Shown here piece after piece: positions 1 to 12,992 of a stretch of 64,000 nucleotides of DNA. Under the pieces are notes generated by a model. The model did no database searches. It saw only the letters and a program-made list of their open reading frames with translations, and was not told where the DNA came from. The first letter of the stretch is position 1. Each line of letters begins with the position of its first letter. The position numbers and the translations under genes are program-made. This DNA is from Cordia subcordata (Eukaryota; Streptophyta; Magnoliopsida; Boraginales; Cordiaceae), in the NCBI GenBank assembly GCA_028554755.1, contig JAPTOF010000010.1:1844001-1908000 (forward strand), given 5' to 3'.

Positions 1-109
1 AGTTTATGATCATTATATATTTGTTTTTATTTGTGTGGTTAATGGCAATCAATGGAAGCTGAAGTTCATAAGGTCATCTAAAGTTTCTTTTGTTGGTTGT
101 GGATGATAG

Positions 110-3100
110 GGTCTATGCACTGGAGTTGTTATTCTATTAGTAAGTGGAGGAAAAAGCTCTCATTTATTGGTCTTTAGCGAGGATCTCTTCTTCATATATC
201 TTCTTCCACCTATAATATTCAATGCTGGGTATGTAATGAATTTTTGGGGTGACATCTTCTTTGCGAGTAGATACAATCTGATTTGCTTTTTCTACAGATC
301 TTTTTATGTTACTGCTGTCAAATTTTTTAGGATGCAACATGCAGATATTTCAATTTGTGTATTATATTGAGTATTCTAAGGTCTTCTTTTACTATCTGAA
401 GATAAGTTAATGCAATCATCAATGGTCTAGAATGTCTTGGAGACATTTAGAGTATACAGCTTGACTTGATAACCATCAAGTACACCACTGTACTTGTGGG
501 ATATTAATGTATCATTCACCACACTTTCACATCCAATTCTCCTCCTTCTTTAGTGGGGGATGGATGTTTGGGTGAAACACAATAAATGAGCTAATGCATC
601 TAGGACTGCATATGTTTGTAAAATAATGTTATAGTGTATCTGTATTTTGAAGGTTGAGTATGCCACTGATGAAACCTTTGCAAAATACTTTAGTTTATTT
701 CCTTTATTTGCCACTATAATCTATTCTGAGGTGGATACTGCATGCTTGAGAAACTATGTAAACAAGAGTTAGAGCCGCCATAGTTTCCTGTTATCCAATA
801 AGCAATGACATTAGAGTTTGTGCAGAATATTGATATCTCAGCTTTTTGTTTTTCTCATTCTGGAAAGTATGATTATGGATGAGTTGACATGGAGTACACT
901 TCCTTTGTGCTGAAAGCTTGATTATTACATTTGACTAAATGGTTTTTTGCAGTTTCTGCCACTTTTAACCTGCAGAGTTTGACATTGACAACTCTCTAAG
1001 GAATTTTACTTGGACTACCTGACTTTAACCTATTTATTTTGTTGCTTTTCTCCTTTTTTTGATATTGTGAAATCTTTTGTGGCCATTCCTAGAAATAGAT
1101 GGATCAACAGAAAAGCCATTCCTAGCCTAGATGTTAATTTTTTGTTGATTGTTATGGTTTAAAGTTTGAAGAATAATGAATTCAATATTTTATGTTGTTT
1201 TCCCTTACTCCTATCAGGTTCCAGGTTAAAAAGAAGCAATTCTTTCGCAATTTCATGACTATCATACTATTTGGAGCAGTTGGTACTCTGATATCTTTCA
1301 TCATTATATCAGTAGGTATACACAGGGATCCTAATTTTATTATTTTCTCTTGTTTGCACTTCATTTTCAGAAGTAAGTTACTACAGGTTTAGAAATATAT
1401 TCTTTATTTAGCTTTTAAAGAGCTTTGGTATTCTTTTCCTTCCCCCCCTTTGAGAAGCTGAATTGATCAAGGTCATCATAAAGGGAAAGGAACTAAACAA
1501 AGGAAGGTTCTTTTCCCAGTACAATGATCATAGAATAATGAAACCTCTTTGAGAGGGAAAGTCATGCACGATTCCCCGGATAACATATTCAAAGGGTCTG
1601 TTTGCCTGTAAAACTTTTGTCATTAAGAGGTCAAGGCCTTACCCTAGATTGCTCCGCTATTTCGTTATACATTTTTGGGACTTGAAATTGGTATGCTATT
1701 TTGGAACTTGATATTGGTATGCAGAATTCTTCATATCCGACATACTAGTTATTTTAATTTAAGCTCTGTTTCATTAACTCTATCAGTAATAATGTGTGAT
1801 TTTGTTTGCAGGTGCTATAAGCATTTTCCAGAGAATGAATATTGGTTCTCTTGAAATAGGAGATTTTCTTGGTAAGATCTTTTCCCCTGTACTTGTGTAA
1901 TCTTTTCCTTTTATACAAGTTGTTACTTGTCTCTGATATATATCAATTGTACACAGCAATTGGAGCAATATTTTCTGCAACAGATTCTGTGTGCACATTG
2001 CAGGCAAGTAAAGCCTTTTCATCTTCAGACTTGCGCAAGTGTTAAAATACTCTACATTATCTGATGGATTCCGTGAATGCTGCAGGTGCTTAGTCAGGAT
2101 GAGACGCCTTTATTGTACAGTCTGGTCTTTGGGGAAGGTGTCGTGAATGATGCCACATCAGTGGTGCTTTTCAATGCAGTCCAGAGCTTTGATCTATCGA
2201 ATATTGACACGAGCGTAGCTTTGCAGTTAATAGGAAACTTTCTGTACTTATTTGTTTCAAGCACCATTCTTGGATTTGTTGTGAGTCTCTCTCGCTCACT
2301 CTCTCCCTGTTTTGCTGCTGGGGATCTGATGTTATGGTTTAGTTGGATAACACACTTTGTTTTGATGTATTACAGGCTGGATTGCTTAGTGCATACATTA
2401 TTAAGAAGCTCTATTTTGGAAGGTTTGTACATAATTACTATGAAGAACGTTCTCTTTTCCTTCTATAAAATGCAAATTCTGAATTTAGTTGTGCATATGA
2501 AGGATTGTTAGCCTGAAGGTTTTTGCTTTTACCAACTACCTTTGTGACCACAATCACACAGTTGACTTACCTTTTGCTGTTCTTTTCCAATTTATTCAAT
2601 GCATGGGTTTATGATATTCTTGCTATACTATCTATTGAGCAAATGGTGATTCATCTGCAAATAATTGTTAATGGACTCAGGCACTCCACTGATCGTGAGG
2701 TTGCTATTATGATGCTCATGGCTTATCTTTCATATATGCTGGCTGAAGTAAGTTTTTCCTACTTGAAGGAATCATATCTCAGCATCTTAAAATACTATAC
2801 TCCAAAGCTTCATCATTTAGGAGTTTAATGTTGAGTTGACAATCTTCTTTGTCTGTGCAGTTATTTGATTTAAGTGCCATCCTTACCGTGTTCTTCTGTG
2901 GGATTGTGATGTCGCACTACACCTGGCATAATGTCACCGAAAGCTCAAGAGTCACCACCAAGTATTTATATCTTTCACGCATAGGATTGTTTAAAACTTA
3001 TTGCTGTTTCCACATTATAAACTTGATTTTCGTGTGTAATTTTTTCACTTCAACCAACTTGCAGGCATGCATTCGCTACATTGTCATTTATATGTGAAAT

Positions 3101-5301
3101 ATTCATATTTCTCTATGTTGGTATGGATGCTTTGGACATGGAAAAGTGGGATGCGATAAGTGACAGGTATGCTTTATATGTGGTAGATCATTAGTCGCCA
3201 TGGCATGGGTACATGGTTCATTCCATAAAATCAGTGTGTGGCAAACAGTTTTATTTTTGGTTAAATATGTTGATATGCGATTGTGTTTTTCAGCCCTGGG
3301 ACATCAGTTGGGGTTAGCTCAATTCTGTTGGGATTGGTCTTGGTAGGAAGAGCAGCCTTTGTTTTCCCCCTGTCATTTCTTTCCAACTTGGCAAAGAAGT
3401 CTCCATATGAGAAAATTGACTTCAGGCAGCAAGTATGATAGAGGAAATCTTTGGTTTAAGCATCTGATAGCCTTTGGCTACCTGGTTACTGATTCAATAT
3501 ATTTTTTTTCAGCTTGTAATATGGTGGGCTGGTCTCATGCGAGGTGCAGTTTCCATGGCTCTTGCTTATAATAAGGTAATCTGGTATTTCCCGTTACCGG
3601 TAATTTGTGATTCCAATGACATGCACAAGAAGGAACATGCTTCTAATTCATTCTTAAGCATTTAAAATGCTTGTTTCACTTAATTATGACCACTTCAGCT
3701 AAGGGAAGGGTTGGGATGTGTATGCTTGGTGCGTTTTGACATGAGAATTCTGTGATTGACTAATTGATTTTGTATTCATGCAGTTCACAAATTCCGGTCA
3801 TACTCAGTTACATGGAAATTCTATTATGATTACCAGTACCATTACAGTAGTTCTTTTCAGCACAGTGGTAAGACATCTTTAACCCTGTCTTGACAGCCAG
3901 TTGGTAGATTTTAGCTTTTACCAAGTAGGAAGAAGCATTTACTGCAACTCAAAGCTCTTTGCTTTGTCCGAGTAGGTCAGTAGGAAGAAGCATTTACTGC
4001 AATTAGAAACTCTGTAGAGATCAGCTCTTCAAAACTTGTTTTATACTCATTCATTTCTGACGACTGACATGAATGGGCTGATTGGGGTCACCTCAATGAA
4101 GTAATGAATCTCTTTATGAAAACCTACTCATATACTCTCCATCTCCACTACTAATTAGGTGAGTTGGTAAGTGGCCAGGTGACTGGGGTGGAGACACTCC
4201 GACAACACGGGTTCGAGTCCGTGTGGCGGCAGTACCCTGCTGAAATATTGTGGGGGCTGTTGCTGGATTTCGAAACCCGTTGGTCCTCTCCCTGGCAGGG
4301 CTGCCACTCATGCACATCCCTGTTTAACATCCCACCTGGTCATGGGGCCTCTGGTCAAGTGAGAAAGGGGTTCACCTTTGGTTAAAAAAAAATTAACCCA
4401 ATTAATGTCCATCTGAGACTAGCGAGCCAAGCTTAAGCTTCTCAAGAGCTCATTTAGAATCGTACAACTTCACTCGTTTACTCAATTCACCTGGAGACAA
4501 TTAAAACCTTAAGAGGAAATGGAAAGAAGAACCTAAAATATCTAGGAAGTGATGAAGCTTCTAAATGCAATTCTTATGCACATGTTGATAAAACTAATAG
4601 TTTACTTCTCCATCTGACCACTTCTTGCCGCCCTAATCCTCATGTGCAGGGACACAGCATCTCTTAGGACACAGGGAGTCCACAAGCCAAATGCAACTAT
4701 TACTGCTAAAATCTAGATAAAATCCGTCTGGAATATGCAAATTAACTTTGCATTTGCACGCACAGTTTTGGATTCATTCTGTCGTTTTTAATTCCTTAAA
4801 TGTTAACCTGGCTGCCTGCAATCAACTTGCAGCAGTGACAGGATCATTTTTCATATTGTTCAAATGTTCCGAATGTAGATAAAATGTTTTGGCTGGTCTT
4901 ATCTTGAAGAGTTGAAATATCTAAATTCACTTCTTTCCCGCTTCATGGTTTAATGGAGATTCTATTCTACCCTGCAGGTGTTTGGGCTGCTGACCAAGCC
5001 TCTGATAAGAGTCCTATTGCCCCCATCGAAACAGTTGACCAGGATGATCTCTGATGAACCTCTTACCCCGAAATCCTTCTTAGCACCACTTCTTAACGGA
5101 CAGGATTCAGAAGCTGATTTAGGGAACCAGGTACCCCGTCCAAACAGTATACGCATGCTTCTGACAACTCCAACCCACACGGTTCACTATTACTGGAGAA
5201 AATTCGACAACGCCTTTATGCGTCCTGTTTTTGGTGGGCGGGGTTTTGTACCGTTTGTGCCGGGCTCACCCACCGAACAAAGTGCTCATCAACTTCCATG
5301 A
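110..5301 (+). CDS. NHX: Vacuolar Na+(K+)/H+ antiporter, NHX1/2 type (5' end outside window)
   Basis: This gene encodes a CPA1-family exchanger that moves Na+ or K+ into the vacuole in exchange for H+. Thirteen exons are visible: 110-228, 1218-1315, 1812-1871, 1957-2003, 2086-2280, 2376-2422, 2681-2747, 2861-2961, 3065-3166, 3294-3432, 3513-3575, 3784-3867 and 4978-5301. Together they give 1446 nt (481 aa plus stop) in one frame. Family members have about 540 aa, so roughly 60 N-terminal residues lie upstream. The amiloride-binding segment LFFIYLLPPI is intact in the first visible exon, followed by the conserved ATDSV and FGEGVVNDATSVV segments with the ion-site Asp. Many hydrophobic membrane spans follow, then a hydrophilic C-terminal tail ending HQLP. 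The intron after exon 4 has a GC donor. The 1.1 kb last intron carries a SINE. Vacuolar class I is inferred from overall similarity; the residues seen do not exclude another endomembrane location. Confidence 0.93.
4153..4392 (+). repeat. tRNA-derived SINE in the last NHX intron
   Basis: This 240-bp block is more GC-rich than the surrounding intron. It has an A-box-like start (GTGAGTTGGTAAGTGG) and a textbook Pol III B box (GGTTCGAGTCC) near 4210, then a tRNA-unrelated body ending in an A9 run at 4384-4392. This order is that of a plant SINE inserted in the sense direction. It is not a tRNA gene, because no cloverleaf or acceptor stem closes around the boxes. I could not find a clean target-site duplication. 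Confidence 0.72.
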
Positions 5302-6534
5302 GGTAAAAAACTTTAAGCAGCATCAACTCGCTCTGCTCGAGGGTCCGTCCTATTAATTTTGGATTGAGGTTTTCCATTTTGTTAATATTGTTGTCTTTGA
5401 GTGTGGGTAGTAAGTTGTCTAAATTATTATAGGTGATAGAGTGATACATGCAATTCACTTTTCTGGTTGGGTAGCCATCGAATCCAACTATCTGTACATG
5501 AGTGTACTCGAGAGGTTTACTCCTCACCGCTTTATCCGGAAACACCATATGGGTGTATATTTTTGTTAGCGAATGTAATAGTCCATCTCAACATGTTTGT
5601 ATATTGTTTTGGTTGTCAGTATTTGTATTGACTTTTGAAGATGCTATTAAAATTTTAAGTTTATATTGATATTTTCTCCCAGTTTTTGAAATTTGAGTTT
5701 CTTAGGTAAGCACTTTTCAAAAAGATCTATACAAAAAAAATTATCTTTTAAGAAGTTAATTTAAACGGGTCCTAAATCACTGTGTAATGGAGTCTGACGA
5801 ACTCCCTCTTGGGCACTTTTTCTTCTTCATGTTAAGCTTGATAATAGCTACCCAGACTGCTGAGCACATTTATGAAATGTTCATTTAGAAAATTAAAGAT
5901 AGGTAAAACCTGATGAAGAAAACTCAGGTTATTTAATGACAGTAAAATAAGTTCTGATGCAGCAGTTGAAAAAACAGACGTATATTTTTATGATTCTGTA
6001 CTGACAAATAAACTTTAGCCATCAATATGTATGTTTTTATGCTTCTGTACCGACAAATAAACTTTGCCATAAAATATGCAAGTAATAGCATCTTCTCTTT
6101 ATTTTGGTTCACCTGCAACCCACAACTAATAGAGGATACAGCTCTCGATGACGACACCATTAGTTTCATATGGCCGATCTAACCTAGTGAGATATAGTTT
6201 GGTTCGGTTTGGTTCACTTGCAACATAATGAGTGATATTTGAAGTTTAAACCTTGATGAAACACAAATACGAAAGAAATGCTGCTTAGTAGATAATCTTC
6301 ATGAATTGAACAAATTATAAATATCATATTTAATATCACTAAATAGCATGTTCAACATAGTTAGAGTCATTTACAGATATCCCAGGATAAACAGGCCACT
6401 GAACAAATTCCAGAAATGTACATTTCAGTAGATTCATAGTGTTTAAGGAATACGATCACCGTTTATATGTACTTTTAGAATTTAATGAATCACTTGCTAA
6501 CTTAACAAGAAAAGAACACGCCTGCTTTTTACAA
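5302..6534. other. 3' flank between convergent NHX and VAP27 genes
   Basis: No gene is seen. The first few hundred bases are presumably NHX 3' UTR. The block at 5960-6060 contains a near-duplicate pair (ctgtactgacaaataaact at about 5997 and ctgtaccgacaaataaact at about 6045). The last part would hold the VAP27 3' UTR on the minus strand. Confidence 0.5.
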
Positions 6535-9500
6535 CTATGCAGGTAGGTAAAATCCAATAGTGAGGCCTATCAACGCGACGGCACAGACGAATAAAGGCGG
6601 AAAGCCCACTCGAACCCTTCTTACACCATTCTTGCTCCTCAGCATTGCCTGCATGGATCAAATACCATATTTCAGTAATGTCATGGGGCATAGAAATCAT
6701 AACTGAAGCTGAGCTAACATTAGTAAATTATACGACAACTGAGTTAACCAATTCTACTTTAGAACACTCCGCTGACAGAGGCGGAACAAGGAATTTTTTA
6801 CTTGGGGTGCGGGGGGGGGGGGTGCGGGCAGATCCATTTACGTATTTGACTCTTTCTCATCCAGGATGATCCTGGATCTCGGATGGGGAGACTACTCTTT
6901 TGACTGAATTCACTCTGAGACATGCTTTCCTCGGATCCGCTTTGCCCCGTCCGAATCTAGCCCAGGTTGACCTAGCTACATTTGGATTGCATACTAGAGG
7001 TTCGCCATTATACTAAGCAAAACTGATTAAACCTATTCAATGTCCAATAAGCGCAATGGCATAGGAACCTGCTCGATTGAGCAACTCCCCAGTGGCTGAC
7101 TTATACCGAAGTTCAATATGATAGTAACTTTTGTTAATAAAGAATCTCACCCTGCTAAGAAATTTCTTTCTTCTTGTTGAAAACCAGAGACGGTATATCC
7201 ACTTGAAAATTTAAGCCATAGTATATCTATAACAGCAAAATCAAATAAATAAAAAGTAAAAGCATTTGGTTTGGCAATGTCCCTAACCAACTCTTGCTTG
7301 AGTCTTTCCTTCTCTTGATCCACAATGCTTTTCTCATCTTTAAGCTTGGAAATGATGTGTTCAGCCTACAAAAGATTTTGATAAACTCCAGCTCAGAATT
7401 TGATGTCATACTTCAAGGCTTCAATCAATAAATGAACACAAACTTGGTTTAAAACTACCAGAGCTTAAAATTTAATACATGTCTAAGCACCGATCAATAT
7501 TTGAATTTCTTAAAATGAAACTCGAAACTTCATTAAAGTAAAGAAGATCCTTTGCACTGGAAAAATTATCAAATTCATCGCACCAGGTGCACTGGCGTAC
7601 GCTTCAACAATACTAGTCGTGTCTTCTAATGTTAGGAAATTCACAATTGGAGCAGAGGTAGAAAAGAAACTTGGCCTTCCATATTCAGATTAGTAATCTC
7701 CAGCTCTCTTCCCAAGAGCCTCCACCTTGAAAAGATTTTTCTTTAGGAAACTATCATGTTATGATACCCAATCTCATTGATGGATCTACAACTACCTTTC
7801 AATCAAGGTTGTGTGTTTTGATATGCATGCAGTTGTTTTTGTTTTTTTTCTCAGTCAGGGCTAGTTAATTTTTCAAACCAAAAATATCCTTATATTTGAA
7901 AAGATTTCAATGTCAGCTGCCACTACCCTTAATAATCATCCCCCTTGTTCAATCTAGACATGAACGACTAACCTTGATTAGCTTTGAGTTAACTGATCTC
8001 AGTTTTGAATTCAACTCCATTATATCTTCAGATGACTTGAGTTTGTCTCCTTCCACATTCTTCTCTGGCATTGACTGCACATCTTTATCACAACCGAGTT
8101 CTGCTTTCTTGGAAGGGATCAACTCAGCATTTCCAACCTTTAACAGTTTTGGATCCACCAAGTTGGGCACAGGTTTGACATCCTCAAATTTCTTAGCTAC
8201 CTGATATAAGAGGGGAATAACTGTCCTAATAATTGCTTGGAGAAAACAAATGAAAATGAACATCAAATGCAGACGGTAAGCTACTAAACCATGTTAGAAT
8301 TTCTAACCATAAGAGGTGGTGGAACATTTTCAGCTCCAGTCAACATTTGTTCTTTTGGCACGGAAGCCTTATTGGCTAGATCTTGCTTTGGAGCTCCATT
8401 AACTGGTAGCAGAACTGGAGAATGAGGTGGACTGGCCAGAACAACCCTTAGCTTGCGCTCTTCAATATATTTTGCCGAGTCTTTCATAAACTGCATAGAA
8501 AAAGTAATAAGAAACAGCACATAACAAATAAAACTTGACAACAAGGTTAAAACTCTAACCACTCCAGGAGTAATGTCCTCTTCAGTTGTCCCGAAGGGGA
8601 CTACTGTGCTCTGAATCAAGAACTTATCCTTGCATACCATATCAGGAGGAGCTGACTTTTGAGCTGGCATAGTCACTTCATTAAGAAAGAGAAGTGTAGC
8701 ATCAATCAGAAAATAGAGACAACAGAACAGTTGGACAAAATCTATGCATACAAGGAAAAATAAGGTGAGAAAAAATGCCTTGCTCCATAGGTCACAATTT
8801 CACAGAAGAAGTTGTTGACCGTTCAATATAGAACACCGGTAGTTGCATCACTCTGAAAAATACATAAACCTCCCTCTCTTCATCATATCAGCATCCAAGT
8901 TTTTCAGATACTATACTGTTCGAGGATATTGATCTCAGTTACCTCTCGGGAAAAACACAGACTTCTTATTGATTAGTGAACTTGGAACTTTTAGTATATG
9001 GGAAAAAATTTTAAAATTTTGTAACTTGTGGTAATATATGCGGTCAAAGCTGTATCCATGCATGGTGCCACACGTTTGGTGCCACACATTTAGGTGAAGC
9101 AGGAGCAACACTAAGAAGTAAGAGGAGGAGAGAATAGTGTAGCTCAGCAATACAGAAAAAAAACAAGATATGTATATATACGAAACCATATTAAAGCGTA
9201 ATTTGGACAATATAAGCAAAGCAAAAGACAATTTACAGTTACCTGTGATATCACATGTTGACTTTGGCTTTAAAATGCTGATAATAGGCCGAACAAAGTA
9301 TCTCTTTGGTGATGTGGTCTTCACCTGCCAATATGTTTACGGAACACATTAAGGATACAGTTCAATAGGTGCACAATTAATAAGTAGAAAATAATTTAGA
9401 AAGTAAATATATGATTACATATGTAAAAAGTACAACACCTTGAAAGCAACATATTGATCTGAGTGATTGGAGAGATGAATGACGCATGAACTGTGTTTCT

Positions 9501-10006
9501 TTGCCTCAACTACAGAAAGGGAGGAAGAGTTAGAACCCATTAGAGGGACCAATGCATGCTAATGCCAGGTCAGGCAACATGTTTAACAGGGGTTTTTATG
9601 ACTATTCATCTAAACCATGTCAAACGTATGAAGCTGATGTATCAGAGTATGATAATGTCCCAAGTTATCACTTACGAACCACCTTGATGCTTCTCTGGCG
9701 AACGTAGGATATTACAATAATCAAGAGGAAATCCAACTCGGGACAAGATTACATAATATGATACACTAGACAATGAGGGGCAACTCAGGACAAGATTATG
9801 TAATATGATTCACTAGGCGATGAGGGCAACCCAGGGGAGATTGCATAATAACAAGATTCACTAGTCAATCTGGGGCATAGAAAGTTTCACTAAGAGATGT
9901 TTACTGCATACCGGTTTTGATCCACGGAGTGAAAAGGCATCAATTTCATGTACTTACGTTTGAACTTAAGTTCACGGGGCTGAATCTCCACCAGCTGCAT
10001 GCTCAT
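6535..10006 (-). CDS. VAP27: Vesicle-associated protein 27 (VAP/MSP-domain ER membrane protein)
   Basis: VAP proteins sit in the ER membrane and tether it to the plasma membrane and other organelles by binding FFAT-motif partners through the MSP domain. Eight coding exons read right to left: 10006-9958, 9509-9439, 9324-9243, 8675-8560, 8490-8308, 8200-7973, 7365-7288 and 6648-6535. They sum to 921 nt (306 aa). The protein starts MSMQLVEIQPRELKF. The MSP domain fills about residues 4-125 and has the signature VAFKVKTTSPKRYFVRP. A linker rich in Pro and Ser follows. Residues about 224-269 form a heptad-like coiled coil, and the last 22 residues (FPPLFVCAVALIGLTIGFYL) form a C-terminal tail anchor. 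This is the full VAP27 architecture at normal or slightly long length. The leader contains its own intron. Intron 7 holds a 12-G run. Confidence 0.93.
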
Positions 10007-10022
10007 TGTTCTTCTTCTTCAC

Positions 10023-10762
10023 CTGAAACTCTAACAAAATCAATTCAAGTTTAATGCTTAAAATGCTATTACCAGCACATTAGAAAGGCTAACTTTTCTC
10101 TCATCTTATAGATGAAAATTGACAACATCGATAATGTACATTTGTAGGTTTCTGTAAATCTACAGGATGGACCAAGATGGATTTGCCCCGTCTGGAAAAT
10201 TTCCCAAGTCATAGGCTCATATCCCTTCTCTTGGCCTAACAATTTGACCCCTTCCATGCATAATTCTAACCATTCTTTTCATGCTCACAAACTTTAAGCA
10301 TTAGCAACCAAATTATGAAGACAAACTTACAAAAATAAAAAGTTGAACATTAAAATTCATGTAAGATCACCCTACAAATCAGTGCATACATCCAAAGAAA
10401 ACAAGGGTCTGCAATGTATACCAAACTATTGAATCATAAAGAGGTTTTACAACAAAAACATACCAAATAACTAAACAAGAAAAAGGGTACTTCACTAAAA
10501 AATGTAAAAAACAATTGCTTATTCTTGAGACTTCATTTTGTGTAAGCAACAAGTCATGAAACTTACTGCAGATAAGAGATGATATCAAGATTGAAGCTAA
10601 CTGAAACTAAAATTTTTCATCAGAAGCACAGAAAATTTAGTTTAGTTTTCAAGATTTGATACAACAGGTGTGGTAGCGGCATTAGTTGGAGATGTGGAGA
10701 AAGACAAGAAATTGTTTGGTTGGTGCTGATCTTGAAAGGCAACGGTTTGGTTTTCTCTCTAC
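10023..10762 (-). other. 5' UTR intron of the VAP27 gene
   Basis: On the minus strand, a donor (ACAG|gtagag) at 10762 and an acceptor (tttcag|GTGAAG) at 10023 would remove 740 bp from the leader, placing the ATG 16 nt after the junction. The splice signals are good, but a transcript is needed to confirm them. Confidence 0.6.
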
Positions 10763-10812
10763 CTGTAAAATTGCAATGATAGTTGAGAGTTATGGTTGGT
10801 CTGTCAGCATCT

Positions 10813-10823
10813 GTATTTATATG
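10813..10823 (-). promoter_or_regulatory. TATA box of the VAP27 gene
   Basis: The minus strand reads acatataaatacag here, about 50 bp upstream of the proposed leader donor, which leaves a short first non-coding exon. Position and sequence fit a plant TATA box. Confidence 0.5.
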
Positions 10824-10829
10824 TAAATG

Positions 10830-12280
10830 GCGCCCTTTTCCTAAATTATCAGGAGATCTATTTTATTCATTTATTAACTCTGTTGAAACTTTATTTGAGA
10901 CGAGATTTTAGTTTTACATGTAAAAATATACACATAAAATAACTTCTTCTGTAATTTATTCTTTTCTCCTCTAACAAAGAGGCAGAGCCGGATACAAACA
11001 AATAATTCTTGGGGCAAACCGTAGACACCTTCTATGGTATTCTCCTAAGAGCCTTCTAAGAGAGTCAAGAGGGTCCGACAAGTGATGCAGGCCAAAGGAA
11101 AGTTAAAAATCAAAATTCGTGAGTCAATAGACACATTTATTAGCTTGTCTATGCATCAAAGTGAACGCCGAACGAGGAGTCATCATACCCTTGCATTCCT
11201 CAACGTATGAAAAAAAAAATTCTCCCGCAATCAACTGATCTGTTTTTGAACTCAAGAATAAAGTGCTGACTAATGAAATTGATCTTGGGATATGGAGCAT
11301 TACATCTTTTAAACTTGGTAGAAAAATTCAGTGAGAATTTAGGTTGCAGATCATGTAGAGCACTTGAATATAAGAATTAAAAAAATTCTAAGAAGGCTAA
11401 TTTTTAGCCTTGGCCTAGAATGTGCTTTGCCCTGGTGTCATTTTTTGACTATGCATCTCTCTGTTTGTTAGATTTGTGTGATAAAAGATATTCAGCATGG
11501 TTGGTCGAAATCACGTTAACTACTACATAATAAAAGTTATGACTTTTGTTTCCTTCTTCTCAATAACTGAGAAATCGTAAAATTATTGGTTGTGATAATA
11601 GTGACTTTACTTTTATAAATTGGACAACACCAATTCGACTCTTGACAAATCTATTTATTGAGAGAGTTTTTTCTTCACCGTTTCCGATCCAACAAAAATT
11701 AGTCTCGTATTTAATGTGTCTTGTATTACTAAAAAGTCGAAATCAATTACACAATTACCTTCTTCAGAATATCTCACCGTTTCTGTCCCTTCTCACGAAA
11801 CTTCTCATGCATCTGTCCGCGGTTATGACACTTGGACTGCTTCCAAAATCTGCACCAACACGTTTTGTTGCATTCCGTCTGCATGCAATTACGCAAATTG
11901 CAAATGCTTCAGCAATCACAGTTCAGTTTCGCATCTTTCCAACTAATACAATGACTTGAAGATGTCTCTCAGCCAATTTTTTTTTTTTTTTGGTCACTCT
12001 TTTTCTTTTTGTTCTCATTTTTGTGCATGCTAATGTTTGAAATATAAGGCCAATATAACAAGGCATTTCTTAAAATGAAAATTCCAAAGTTTACATATTA
12101 ATATAGTAATTATTGTGAATTATTTCGGAGACAACATAAGGGATTATTTATATAATTAATTGTAATTTAAGTTCTAATTTCATTAATTATATAAAGATAA
12201 TCATGTCATTTTACATATTTTCCATTAATGTTAACTCAATATTTGACAAAATAAACTATAGCAATAAAAATATGGTAAAA
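10830..12280. other. Intergenic region between divergent VAP27 and ACP genes
   Basis: No gene can be supported in about 1.4 kb. A stretch at 11640-11960 is open in two overlapping frames; one is Cys-rich, but neither has a signal sequence or recognisable family. The rest is AT-rich, with a T12 run at 11980. Confidence 0.45.
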
Positions 12281-12349
12281 CCCCAAATCTTGAATTCCCC
12301 AATTATGTCCTCCATAGATTTGAAAATTCCATCTTGTCCCCACAACCAA

Positions 12350-12898
12350 ACACCTCCTGATTATGGGTCGATACAACCGAAGTCTTTGTTTTATGGTCAA
12401 TGATACAACCAAAGTCCACTTTGGAAAATTAGTACAAAAGTAAATATGGTGGAAATCCCCATTATATACGTCCTCTATATATTTGAAAATTTATAGCATT
12501 GTAAAGGGAATCAAAAGCTCAAGAATCGTCTTAATTATTTTGGGTCCATTTGGATTATTTTTTTCAAGAAAGAATATTAAAAAAAAAAATAATATATTCT
12601 TTTTATAACAACTATTTGACTTAATTTTTGAAAAGAATTAAAATTTTAAAAACATTCAAATACAAGTTTTTTAAAAAAATTAGAATTTGAGTGTTTCACT
12701 TTTTCAAAAATTGTAAAAAAAATAATTTAGATGAACACATCATTATTTTCGTATCTTCAACCCTACGCTGTTGAATCTTTCTCATAACATAACGAGGGCG
12801 AGGCAGAGATTGAATCGACCCCGTTCCATCCTGTCCCGTCCCACGTAAATGACAAAACCAAACACCCCTTAAATTTTAATCGATACAACCGAAGTCCA
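12350..12898 (+). repeat. Direct repeats in the ACP promoter region
   Basis: A roughly 40-bp segment starting ACCAAACACC and ending GATACAACCGAAGTC occurs at about 12346-12385 and again at about 12855-12896. A partial copy (gatacaaccaaagtccac) lies at about 12401. A second repeated motif (cctc..tatatTTGAAAAT type) links about 12308 and about 12471. The spacing suggests a segmental duplication later split by the MITE at 12543-12738. Confidence 0.55.
12543..12738. mobile_element. Small MITE-like foldback element
   Basis: The left end GTCCATTTGGATTATTTTTT is matched in inverted orientation by the right end (AAAAAAAATAATTTAGATGAAC), enclosing A/T-rich filler with no coding capacity. It belongs to the loose group of elements with a CATTTGGATT-type terminus seen elsewhere in this window. 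The target duplication is unclear. Confidence 0.5.
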
Positions 12899-12992
12899 CA
12901 AAGCCCACTTCACCCCAACTCAACAGTGGAAACTTTTGCCAGCAACATACAAACCAACACAACTCAAAGAGACAACACGACACACAAGATCC

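Noticed and set aside
4164..4240. Possible tRNA gene in the NHX intron
   Set aside because: The A and B boxes look like tRNA, but no acceptor stem or anticodon loop forms and the block continues into a poly(A)-ended body; SINE is the better reading.
11642..11959. Open frames of 76-105 codons, one Cys-rich (ICTNTFCCIPSACNYANCKC)
   Set aside because: The Cys-rich frame lacks an ATG and a signal peptide, and two overlapping frames are equally open; I could not link it to any family.
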